Below, one piece after another: positions 44,838 to 54,965 of a stretch of DNA of 64,000 nucleotides. The notes under the pieces were generated by a model. The model saw nothing but the letters and a program-made list of their open reading frames with translations. It searched no databases and was not told where the DNA came from. The first letter of the stretch is position 1, and every line of letters begins with the position of its first letter. Made by a program: the position numbers and the translations under genes. The DNA is from Dactylonectria macrodidyma (lineage: Eukaryota > Ascomycota > Sordariomycetes > Hypocreales > Nectriaceae): the NCBI GenBank assembly GCA_020744425.1, contig JAGMUV010000005.1:3906001-3970000 (forward strand), written 5' to 3'.

Positions 44838-47800
44838 CTACTGAGCAATACTCTCGGGGCTCATCATGCCGATTGTGTCGTCCTTGTCGGTTCCACTTTG
44901 CATGCTGTCTGCTCGTTCCATGCTGGGTGCCAAAGCAAGAACGGCAGGGTTGGGAGCAGCCACGCTCAGCGACTTCTTCTTGGCCGGAGTAGTGTTGATG
45001 GATCCAGCCTTTCCTGGAGACGGATTTAGCTTGGCTTCAGCCGCAGCAGCCTCCAGTTTCTTCTTCTTTTTCGCAAGGGCTAGTTGCTCCTTTGGAGGCC
45101 GCTTCTGAGCGGTGACAATCTTTCCGCTGGCGCCCAGACGGGGACGGGGCTTCTTCTGTTTGGTAGGGAGGTCCTCATCCTCAACGAGGGATTGGTCGTT
45201 ATTAGCGTGGAGTTTAGCCAAGAAGAAGTTTTTGACGAGGCCAATCTGGTCTTGGATGTTCTCCCTGTTAACGGGCTCGGATGGGGCGAGTGGCTGGAAT
45301 AGCTCCTCAGTCGACACACCACCCACTGCTTGGGTTTGCATCTGGTACTGGGTGCGGACCCTGCTCTGGAGGAGATGTAAAGGCACGGATATCATTTCCA
45401 GTCCCATCTCCTTATCCAGGCCAAGTGCACGGAAGCCGAAGAAGTCTTCGCCAAGCTCCTCTGCAAAATCACCACTGACAAATTGCTCACTGCCATCCTT
45501 GAATGCGCCGACACCATCAGTTCCAGAATCTCCCGTCAGAGCAGGGCGAAGGAGGTCGGTCAGATGCAGCTTCATCCTTTCGTGTAGACCACCAAGTTTG
45601 GAGCCAAGTCTGTCAAGATCATCGTTTGCATACAACTCCAATTGAGTGATGTCGGTGCCGCTTTCGTCGAGCGTATGTAGAACGACCTCTTCAGGAGTAT
45701 AACGAGGCTGAAATTTGGGGCCGTCGACCATCGAAAGGGCTGCTTTCTTCTCCGACTCGTTGTAGACGTTAAATGTTCGTATCAGCTTCTGAAAGTAATC
45801 CGCCGCGATCCCCGTGAAGGTATCCATGGCTGAGGGCTGGAGTTCTTCAAAGCCAGAGGTGTACAGAATCTTGGCGATGGACCTCTTCAGGGCATTTTGG
45901 CAAGTTTCGGCACACATTACCGGACCGTCATCGCTAACAAAATGTGGCTCGATGTCTTGCTCGGTGAAGGATTGGATATTCGATTTAGGAAACTGATTGG
46001 AGTAGACCTATAGGCCGTTAGAAGTTCCCTTTGTAGGGTGTGATCGGTGGCCATACCTGAGTTTGGACCTGCATCTGCTTTATCACAGAAATCTTCGACG
46101 CAAGCTTCCTCGTCTCCTGGATTTGATGGATGTTTTCGTCCATTTTCGCCGTCAGGCGACTTTTCGGGCATGTGAAAGATCCAGGGGGTACAAGGTGGAG
46201 GAACTCTTCATGCTGATTGATGACCTGCCCTTCCCCATCTTCCACCCATTGAAGCTTAGGGTGGATGTCTGGGATGTTGCTTAGGGCATCATAGTAATCA
46301 GGAATCACTTTGTCAGGATTACCTTCAATCTCGTCGGCTAGAGTCTCGGATGGTTTGATGGCAGTCTCCTTTCCAGTCACGGTATCGGAATTGGCTTGAG
46401 CATACGAAGTGCCTTGTGCCTCTGCCTCTCTCTGGTGCTTCAGGAACCGACGCATACCGGCTTTGGTGCGTACTAATGCCGGGGCGTCGACGTTGAACTT
46501 GTTATCCTTGAAAAGTAGAAAGCGTTCCTTGGAGACTAGAGCACGGTCTTTTTTGGTTGTTTGCTTCCAAATCTTGTACTCTTCGTCCTCATAAACTTGC
46601 TCAACGGCGTCGCCAAATGCCTGGTTCAACGCCATACCATTGAGGCTGGGGCCATCGATGTCCATGGCATCAGCGTTGCTGCCGATTCCCGAGTGTCCAT
46701 TAACACCACCAGGAGTGATCGACCCAGCTATTGGGGGTGTGGCAAAGCCATTGCTGCCATCTACAGCTTCGGAGCCTTCCCGGCCCATCTTGAGAAGGCC
46801 ATTCACTTGCAATATGGGCTTCTGATCGATGGCTGGTGTATCTTCCTTTTGGTCGTTTGGCGCCTTTCGTGATTTGCTTCCTCCTTTGCTCCCAGCCTTG
46901 CGGCCCCGGGAGGACATGATGGGTTCGTCATCCGAGTCTTCGCCGGCATCATCTTCACCACCGTTTTGTTTTCGTCGCTCCTCTGCTTCGACTTCAGCTC
47001 GGGGCCGAATGGTGAGGTCTGGGATGAGAGGGATGAGCTTCTCCGCCTCCTTCCTCATGCCGTTCGCCATGCGTCGAAGTGGGTGGTTCATATCCTGGTT
47101 ATACTTAAGACAGTTGTCCCAGATTAGATTAAGGTCCATGACAAAATCGGCCTTTGACTTGTATGTCAGGGATTTTAGTTTCTTGGTCATTGTGCCGAGA
47201 TCCATGGGGTTTTTAATAACTGCAAACATGTCAGCTGGGTTAGGGGCACGGTGCCGGTAGTGGCATCTCACAGTTGTAGTAGTCGGGCGCATCTCTCTTG
47301 TTCACCCTCGTTAAGAAGGGGGTGGAGTATTCAGTATGCGCCTTCAGCTCTGTCAAGACCTTCTCCACGGCTTCGTACAGCTCCTCCTGGTTGACATTCT
47401 CCTCGCTTGCCCACTTGCTTCGATTCTTCCGGACCTCATTCATCAGCAGTCGAAGTTCTGCATCTGAGGCGCGGACTTGATCGCGTTTCATGTCGATTCT
47501 AGCAATGAGATGTTTGAGAGTCAGACTGGATGCGCCAAGATTTGCGCTACTGAGAGATCCGTGGTGGCTCGTCTGTGTAGTATTGTTGTTTGGAGCATGG
47601 TTGTGATCCATCTCGGCTTGGAGTTGCTTTTCGGAGTCCTCTAATTGCTGCTGTTCTAGCATGGCGGCACGGTCGTTTTCCAATGTGTGGAAAATGGTAT
47701 GGAAGCTCCTTCGTGCAGCTTCTTCAGTGGCGGTCCGGGCTTCCTCTAGCTTCTTGATGGCGTCCTCGCCTGACTTATCTTTGCCCTGGGAGCTATCTTG

Positions 47801-48349
47801 TTCCTTGACCTTGTCGCCTTGCTTCCCGGGTGATGGTACGGAATGGACAGGTGAACTGCCTGATTTAGAAGGGGAAAGCAATGAGTTGGCGGCGGCAACA
47901 GCGGCAGTCTGGGACTTGAGAGCGGGTGGCGCGGGTTCATCGTCTTCATCTTCGTCATCGTCATCGTCATAGTCGTCTTCGTCGATGGTTCGCTTCGCCT
48001 TCTTGAGGGGCGGTTCTTTGATAGGCTCGTGATCGGTAGCGGGTGGGATGACCGCGGAGGACTCGGCCGGGAAGCGGCGCAGCGCGCTGATCGCGGGATA
48101 GTTGTATGAACCGTCATCGGAAAACAATAGCGCGACCTTTTCCTCAGTCTTGCGATAAAGATCCGCGAAGAGGGCGCGTCGGTTCTCATCCTCGATATCA
48201 AGTTGTGCCTCAGGCATCAATGAGATGGAGTTATCAACGGGGGTCATGGTACGCGCTGAAGCATCGTCGAGATGGTGTAGACTTCGGCTGGAGTTTGTAT
48301 GATGCAAGGACGGAGGAAGCCAGGCGGACTGGCCGTTGGGGAGCGACAT
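44838..48349 (-). CDS. spt7: SAGA complex subunit Spt7 (bromodomain)
   Basis: Scaffold subunit of the SAGA histone acetyltransferase coactivator. Three exons on the minus strand (48349-47272, 47219-46057, 46007-44838) give 1136 residues. The first join completes the bromodomain (about residues 335-435), with DAPDYYN before the intron and [15 protein letters not shown] and [19 protein letters not shown] after it. A conserved Spt7 block follows around [19 protein letters not shown] and [20 protein letters not shown]. The third exon holds the bromo-associated histone fold (about 780-830, with [21 protein letters not shown]), which in yeast pairs with Taf10. Acidic Asp runs lie near residue 150 and a basic Lys/Ala tail near the end. 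The start [15 protein letters not shown] at 48349 was chosen over an upstream in-frame ATG at 48505. Confidence 0.94.
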
Positions 48350-50386
48350 ATTGGGCCCGGGGCGATGGAAGCGACAACGGGGCGCGAGTCGCCATGCGCT
48401 TGGAGATGCGCTTCGCGTACGGCCAAACCGAGGGCGATTGGGAATATCAGGACAACATGGGACAAAAGAGCGACATCGATATAGATGGCCGGCCAAGTTT
48501 CGCAACGAACAGAGCTCGGGGCGGTTGTTGTTTGATGGCTCGCGATGGGCCGGTTTGTCGTCTGTTCAAGAGGTGAGGTTGAGGATTTGGGGGAGGCTTG
48601 TACCTTTCCCGAAGCGGGACTTTTCCTGCTTGGCCAAGGTTCGCTGGCAGGGACGCGCTGGTACCGATGACCTAGGGGAACGGACGCCGCAATACCGTTT
48701 CCAGCGGCAACGCGGTCGCGTACAACGAATTGTAGTGCGAATTAAAGATTCAATGCCTGGAATCACTGCCTAATGCTTCCTTCCATATGCTGAGCCGATT
48801 GTTGGCGCAACCATTCCGTGCCGCTGTTTGCGCAGCATGTACTCCGTACTGAGCATTGCGCCGCGCTGGCGACTCGATGCACAAAGGTTCCTTTGTCAGC
48901 TCGTCATGGGAAGCGTCACGTGCTGCAGCACACGGTTGAGTTCACCTGCGCCTGAGCGACAGAAGCAACCAAGCTGCGACCTCGGCGGCATCGACTTGAC
49001 AGGAAAAAACCGAACCAATACTTTCTTTCCCAGCAGAACGGATATCCCGGTCCAACACAGCTTGTTTCAAAGCGGAATATTCCAACCTGACGAGGCGCAA
49101 GAACGTAGTCATCAATCGGAGAGAAGTTCGTGGTAAGCACCTGCATCGCCATCAATGACGGCCAGTCAAGCCGCTCCCTACGCATCGTTCAGGGGTAACA
49201 GAACGCCATCTTCTACAGCTGTTCCATTACCCCAGACGCGGCCTCGGAGCCTCCACACAACGACACACAGCAACCGGAGACGGGTCCTGCACCTCCACCG
49301 GAAAGCCATCTAGGGTTGGGCGGCGCGACTGGGGCTAATACTGTACGAGAGCTGCAAAGGGAGAAGAGCCCCTGAGCCACGGCACGGTGTGTAGTGGCCT
49401 GCAATAGGTCTGATCTAGCACCTAGGTAGGTACCTAACTTCTGTTGTACCATTAAAAAAAGCTATCTTAATATGGATATATCCTCTCGCCACTTTAGCTT
49501 GCTGCTGTGAGTTGGATTTTTTCGTAATGAAACGGAAAAAGAAGAAAGGAAAGGTAACGGCGATTGATCTATTAGATGAGATGGATTCGAAGTCTTGAGT
49601 ATATTGAAAAAAACCAGTCTTGATCTATTCTACGTAGGTAGGTATGTATCGCGTCTGGCCATATTCAGGCCCCTTCTCCATTGAGGGACATGATGTTAGG
49701 GCAGCAGTCCGCACGGTCCTGGTCTGGGTTAGCTCTCTTTGCACAGTACGTACAGCGTTTGGGACCACAGCTGTTTGTTTAGAATCGCCCACTGCAAGAT
49801 AAAGTAGGTAGCCCGTTTTATGAGTTTGTGGCGGCCTGTAGCAACTCGCAGCCGGCCTTTCGTGGCTTATGACCACCTAGGTACCATTGCCTGTAACCCA
49901 GCGCCTGTAGCCATCCAACGGCCTGTAACGCCTGCCATAAGATGCATTCCATCCCACGCTGTCGGCTAGTCATCCCTGCTCGCGTCCATCACCCTGCTCC
50001 GCCTTGTTCCGCTGCAGCATCTAACCAAGCCAACCACACCACCAGAAAGACAAAGCTGCTGCTCACTCTTCTTCCATTGGACATTGAGCATTAGACCCAG
50101 TCTTGTCCAGTCTGCAAGCACGGACGACACTACCCAGCTGTCCCGAATTCCAGCCTTCCTTGCCTTCTGCATCCTGCCAGCCAAGCCAAGAAGCTCGCAC
50201 AGCCTGTCGCCGTCCCACGATTGCCCGCAGTTAGGCTGAAGCCATTGTCTTGCTCTGTTGCCTGAGAATGTGGACATAGTCCGACGTCGCACCCATAGAT
50301 CACTGCATCGCGACATCAGCTTTTTCCAACACCAGCTCCAACGTCTCCAGTGTATTCAGCTACCTGCCTACCCACCCACCGCAAAC
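48350..50386. other. Divergent promoter region
   Basis: Two kilobases between spt7 (-) and the VanZ-like gene (+). They contain a perfect TAGGTACCTA at 49427-49436 and ACCTAGGT at 49875-49882; no gene is seen. The last 350 bases are CT-rich and look like the leader of the VanZ-like gene. Confidence 0.5.
49427..49436. repeat. Perfect TAGGTACCTA palindrome
   Basis: Same 10-mer as at 9728 and 21398, in the divergent spt7/VanZ-like promoter region. Confidence 0.6.
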
Positions 50387-51150
50387 ATGAGGATCCGATT
50401 GCCCTTCGCAGGTACGTCATCGCCGCCATTCCCAGCTGCTTGCCCGTGCCCAGCTATGGCTTTCCCTTCCATTTCTGTTGTCCGTTGCCAACTGGAAAAA
50501 TCCTCTACTTCACTGGTCCTGCACCATGCTACCTGAACCATGCTAAGTTCTTTGCTGTTGCAGCCGCTTTCCTGCTCCTCCTTCTGGTCGCTGGCTACGT
50601 CGGCTTGACCACCATCCATGTCGGTCAATATGTCAACGACAAGGTCCTCCAATTCGGTACCTTCTTCCTCCTTACCGTCATCTTCTACTGGATCATCGAC
50701 ACCAACCGCCGCCGAATCTTGAACATGACCCTGGTTGTGTGTACCCTCGTCCTCGGAGTCGGCTCCGAGTTCGTTCAGAGCTTCCTCCCCAACAACCGAG
50801 ACTTTGACTTGTACGACATCATCGCCAATGTGCTGGGCAGTCTGGCGGGCCTTGGTCTCTGCACTTGGTACCACAAGCGCATGCTCGAGCGGAGAAGGCA
50901 GCGAAGACCCTACAATACCGTGCCAGGAGACGACAACGATGATGACTTGGAGCTTGGTGAAGGCTATGAGACTGGCATCACCGACGCCCCCGCCCGATCT
51001 TGTACCTTGGAGGAGCAGGTCGACAACTGGGACGAGAACCATGTCGATGAGTGGGATGAAGACGACGCTCCTGAGGCATCGGGTGCACTCAACACAAAGG
51101 ACGTCGCGGACACGGGAGACTTGGGAGATGGTAAGAAGCGACTGGATTAA
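50387..51150 (+). CDS. VanZ-like membrane protein
   Basis: Small membrane protein of the VanZ-like family. In bacteria VanZ confers low-level teicoplanin resistance; the role in fungi is unknown. Two exons (50387-50411 and 50564-51150) give 203 residues. The first exon encodes only MRIRLPFA, and the phase-1 join continues into the first membrane helix (about residues 6-23). Further hydrophobic segments are at about 38-55, 60-80 and 90-110. The family-type residues NDKVLQFGTFF and GSEFVQSFLPNNRDFDLYDIIAN, with the acidic loop before the last helix, are present. The C-terminal 85 residues are cytosolic-looking, very acidic and disordered, with repeated Asp-Glu and Trp-Asp-Glu motifs. Confidence 0.88.
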
Positions 51151-51530
51151 GTCGTTTCGGTGCTGAAAACTTGACTCTTACGATGAATTTGCTCACGTTC
51201 TTCATGACTTGACTGGGTGGCCCTGGATGCGAATGCTAATTTGCATCGTACAATGTCCTGCCTGGTCAGAAGATTTTTTTTCCATAGGCGTTCCTGACAT
51301 TTGAGAGTTAACAGCGGGTGTTACTAAGATCGGTAGTCGATGACAGATGGTTATGGTTTGTTCGCAAGCCGTTATTTTTTAATCACTCTTCTGTCGGCGT
51401 ACCTAGCTCTATTTGCCCACTCAGGATGCCTACTCCATATGCATCTCGACTTAGAATCTATGAAAGACCAGGACGCAGGTCGCTAACCAATTCCTACTAA
51501 CCGATCCCGATAAAACATCTCTCAACTCCT
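51151..51530. other. Convergent 3' regions
   Basis: 380 bases between the VanZ-like gene and the orphan gene; probably two 3' UTRs. Confidence 0.45.
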
Positions 51531-52238
51531 TCAAGGAAATGGAAACCATTCCTCATCGCTGTCCCATGCGCCGTCGCTTTTCCATCCCTCGTCACTTTCG
51601 TTTCGATTGACCGCGACTGATTGCCATGCCTCGTTGCTTTCGCCAAATGTGACATCGGCTGTCCCATCCTCTTTCGTCATTACTCGCCACTTGTCGGGCG
51701 CGACATCCTTCTCCCACCCCTTCGAATGAAACAACTGAAAGGGACAACACTGCGTCTCTGTCTCAAGAGGGAAGTTGTGATGGATATAATCTAGTTGCAG
51801 TAGATTCACCGTGATTGAAATGTTGATGGATTGGGCTAAGTCGATAGTGATTTCATTGGTGACCATGGTGTTGCTTTGGCTTTCTCCCGCCCCGGGAATC
51901 TCGCCTTCGGGGAATTCTGCGGTGCCATCATCCAGCAGCTCGCCTGGCTGCGGAAACTTGACCCCCGAGCCCTCTGATTGGGGTCTGATGATACGCCAGT
52001 CATCGGCAACTGGGATGGCGGTGCTGACGATGGGCTTGCTGAGGTCTGAGGCGACTGTGTGTTCCTTCCGGAGGCGTCCAATGGTGCCTTTGACCATAGC
52101 GAATGCGAATCTTCGCCCAGCTTTGAACTGAGAAGGAGGCTCAAGTGGGGTTGCAGACTTCTGAGAGTCAATGATGTGTTGCGCAAGAGGCTCTAACGCT
52201 GGCTGAAAGGTGAGGGGAATCATCTTGTCGAAGTTCAT
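51531..52238 (-). CDS. Orphan protein, function unknown
   Basis: Single-exon frame of 235 residues that I do not recognise. It starts MNFDKMIPLTFQPALEPL and has no signal peptide or membrane segment. The middle contains an amphipathic beta-like stretch (NEITIDLAQSINISITVNLL). The C-terminal 30 residues are acidic with regularly placed Trp (DEGWKSDGAWDSDEEWFPF). Balanced composition and the lack of overlapping alternatives on the other strand support coding, but no homology can be claimed. A TATA-like AGCTATATAG lies near 52491-52500, about 255 bases upstream. Confidence 0.6.
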   Translation of the reverse strand: MNFDKMIPLTFQPALEPLAQHIIDSQKSATPLEPPSQFKAGRRFAFAMVKGTIGRLRKEHTVASDLSKPIVSTAIPVADDWRIIRPQSEGSGVKFPQPGELLDDGTAEFPEGEIPGAGESQSNTMVTNEITIDLAQSINISITVNLLQLDYIHHNFPLETETQCCPFQLFHSKGWEKDVAPDKWRVMTKEDGTADVTFGESNEAWQSVAVNRNESDEGWKSDGAWDSDEEWFPFP

Positions 52239-52378
52239 TATTGATTGATGTTCAAGGAAGTTGACAAGTTTGTGTGTGAGTTTCGTATGCTCTGATAAAT
52301 GTGTATAGTTAGTATTGTTGCCGACTCTCAGTTATCAGTTATCATGCTCGAGTCGATGAGGTTTGGGTTAATGAAGAC

Positions 52379-52495
52379 TTTGGTGTGAGTGATGATAGAT
52401 TTGGTTCCTGATGAGGGGAGGTCTCAACTTGAGTGAAAGAAAAGTTTGGTGCGAGAGATGGTAGTTTGGTCTCAGGAGAGGGACCGTCTCAAGCT
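52379..52495. repeat. Imperfect direct repeat, two ~51-bp units
   Basis: Units at 52379-52429 and 52445-52495 both begin TTTGGTG-GAG-GATG and end with GTCTCAA, with scattered substitutions and a small indel between. They lie in the probable promoter of the orphan gene. Confidence 0.5.
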
Positions 52496-53199
52496 ATATA
52501 GCGCTTTCCATGACGTCCATACTCGTATGGACAAGCTGGTAAAGTCAATCCAGAGATTTGAGGACGAATGAGTTGGTAAAGTCAACTTAGATGTTTTAGT
52601 TTGGACGAGTCAACAAAGCCAATATCACCATGGCGATGGAGCCATCCATGGCGGCCATCATGGTGACATCCATGAAAGTTAGGCTTGGCACAACCCGAAG
52701 TACCACTATAGCGATGGGGTAAACCGGGATGTGCAAGCTGGCAAAACCAATCCAGAAGATTCAGTACGGTCAAATTGGACGACAAGGTGAAGCTGGGCCG
52801 TTCAAGTTCTGATGACTCGTGAACCGTAGGTGGATCGCGTTGGTCTAGAATGTACCGCAAGGGTATGGTGAGTTGATGTTAGGTACTGTTTCATCATAGT
52901 GGCTTAGGTTTAATAAAAACGGAACCGTCTATTCTTGAGGGTTTAGTCGAGAATCCTACATCATGGGTCGCGTCTGACCGTTGTGTCCTTTGTTATCTGA
53001 CCGTGTTACTGACCAACTGGATATAACTGAAACCTTGGCCTAGTTCCGCCATCAAGCACACGCAAAAAGAAATAGCAAATATGAGTTTTTACGAAGATAT
53101 TTGAAATTCTACACAGAAGAAGGAAATCCAAAATGTGTGATTAAAAATAGATTTATCTTGGATATGCAGCGTATGGGATCAGCATATGTGATCCCAAAC

Positions 53200-53209
53200 T
53201 ACCTAGGTA
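53200..53209. repeat. Perfect TACCTAGGTA palindrome
   Basis: Alternate form of the dispersed palindrome, located just after a 7-bp inverted repeat (53175-53195). Confidence 0.55.
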
Positions 53210-53589
53210 CAGACAGTCTTAGGCCAAAAGCCTCCTTACACTACCAGTTCTACTTTAAAGCCCAACACCTCGAGTAAAGCTTTAGATATAAATGAGACCT
53301 AAAATTGAGTATCTCATGGAGAGCTTAGGTTCAGGAATACTACATAATTTACCAGATCTCAAACATACATAAATACCATTTCTTAACAGATTGTATTTTG
53401 TTGCTCTAAACGGGGAATGTACGGAAACTTTTGGCCCAAGACTGTGACTCAGGTGAGGAGGCCCCACCCAACCCCTCACCTCGGTGAGCAGCCCACCCCC
53501 ACTGACGAAATGTCTCCTGGTCGCAAAACCCACTGGCGCTTGACCCCAGCTTCATAACTGCCTGTGCTAGATGCGAGCGCACCAGCACT

Positions 53590-54560
53590 ATGGCAACCAA
53601 AGGAAAAGAACCAGCGGCAAGGTAAACGGCTCGAACATATCTGAACATATTTCTTGGACGACTGAATAGTTGAAAATGCTGACAGCTAAACAGTAAAGAT
53701 GCCACCCCCAGCAACCCGCGGGGGATTCCCTATGCCCCGTTCGTCGACCGAGTCGAGGACTACGTTGCGACCCGCGACGATGTCGAACCCACTCTTCGAA
53801 GCTTCCAGGAGATGATATCGTGAGTCTGCGCAGCCACCGAAGGACGACGGACCCGGACACCGGCTGCCCGCGACTAGGAGGCGGGAGTCCGAGGTTGACC
53901 TCGTCCGAATGCGGAGAATAGCTGGTGATAACATGGGCGACGCACAGGAAATACCAGTTCATGGAACTAAACCTGCAGCGACGGATGACCGGCCTGAAGG
54001 AGAAGATTCCAGATATCCAGAAGACTCTCGACTCGGTCAGGTTCTTGAAGCTACGAAAGGTACACCTTGCGTGCACCTCCCACCCCGCCTCATGCTGATC
54101 GAAGACGCAGGATGACCCCGAGCCGATTCAGACTACCTTCGAGCTCAATGACACGCTTTACGCCAAGGCAGACATTCCCGCAACAGAGGAGGTTTACATC
54201 TGGCTAGGAGTGCGGATCCTGATCATGACGAGCCGGCCTCATGCACTAACATTGGATAGGCCAACGTGATGCTGTCATACCCAATAGAAGAGGCACAGAC
54301 CCTCTTGGAACAGAAACTGTCGACAGCCAAGACTAGCTTGTCAAACTGCGAGGAAGACTTGGATTTCCTGAGAGAGCAGATCACCGTATGTGGACAATCC
54401 CTATCTCTTCTATGCCTCATCACTGACCCCGTCACAGACCATGGAGGTCGCGATCGCAAGGGTATACAATTGGGAGGTAGTACAAAAGCGTAAGGACAAG
54501 GCGGACGAGGAAAAGGATAAGCAGGATGAAAAGGAAAGCGAGAAGTCTCCGAACAAATAA
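53590..54560 (+). CDS. pac10: Prefoldin subunit 3 (Pac10/VBP1)
   Basis: Alpha-type subunit of the hexameric prefoldin chaperone, which hands nascent actin and tubulin to the CCT chaperonin in the cytosol. Six exons (53590-53621, 53694-53819, 53948-54059, 54111-54209, 54260-54385, 54438-54560) give 205 residues. Each join keeps phase and together they restore the family order: NPRGIPYAPFVDRVEDYV, the first coiled-coil helix (FMELNLQRRMTGLKEKIPD), the beta-hairpins (TTFELNDTLYAKADIP, EEVYIWLGANVMLSYP) and the second helix (EEAQTLLEQKLSTAKTSL). The acidic/lysine tail ends SEKSPNK. The small exons mean that simple open-frame searches miss most of this gene. Confidence 0.95.
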
Positions 54561-54965
54561 CGGATGAATTTCTAGGGCCAAGTTTCTGTGAATGTTTCTA
54601 TGTCATGACAAAAGATAGACGGGAAATGGTTCATGTGAGCTCATTCGATGCTCGAGTGATGGTAAAATATTCGAGAAAATCAGCTGAGCATCATATTCTC
54701 TGGTTTGTCGAGCTGTTTTGTGAAGCTCATGGTTGGTGCTGCCACCAAAGGCTTGGCGTGAGAGCTCGAGGTGGGTGAAGGAGGGGTTGCACCATTAATT
54801 CGATATACCCCGATTGTTGCATAATCTGGCAACTGTGGAACTTTTCCGCGTAGAATCCCGGCTCAAGTACACTATGCAGTAGAAACAAGTATTTGCTGGT
54901 TTGCCTTTCGCATCGGTGCGACGCTCAAGTTCTCCAATCGCCCGATTTGGAAGCGATGAGGAGGC
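54561..54965. other. Intergenic
   Basis: 405 bases holding the prefoldin 3' UTR and the promoter of the next gene; no gene is seen. Confidence 0.45.

Larger units (their letters stand above)
52239..53589. other. Intergenic with diverged direct repeats
   Basis: Divergent space between the orphan gene (-) and prefoldin 3 (+). It contains two sets of imperfect direct repeats (52379-52429 with 52445-52495; 52532-52558 with 52734-52761 and a partial copy near 52572), a GGGATCA/TGATCCC inverted repeat at 53175-53195 and a perfect TACCTAGGTA at 53200-53209. Confidence 0.5.
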
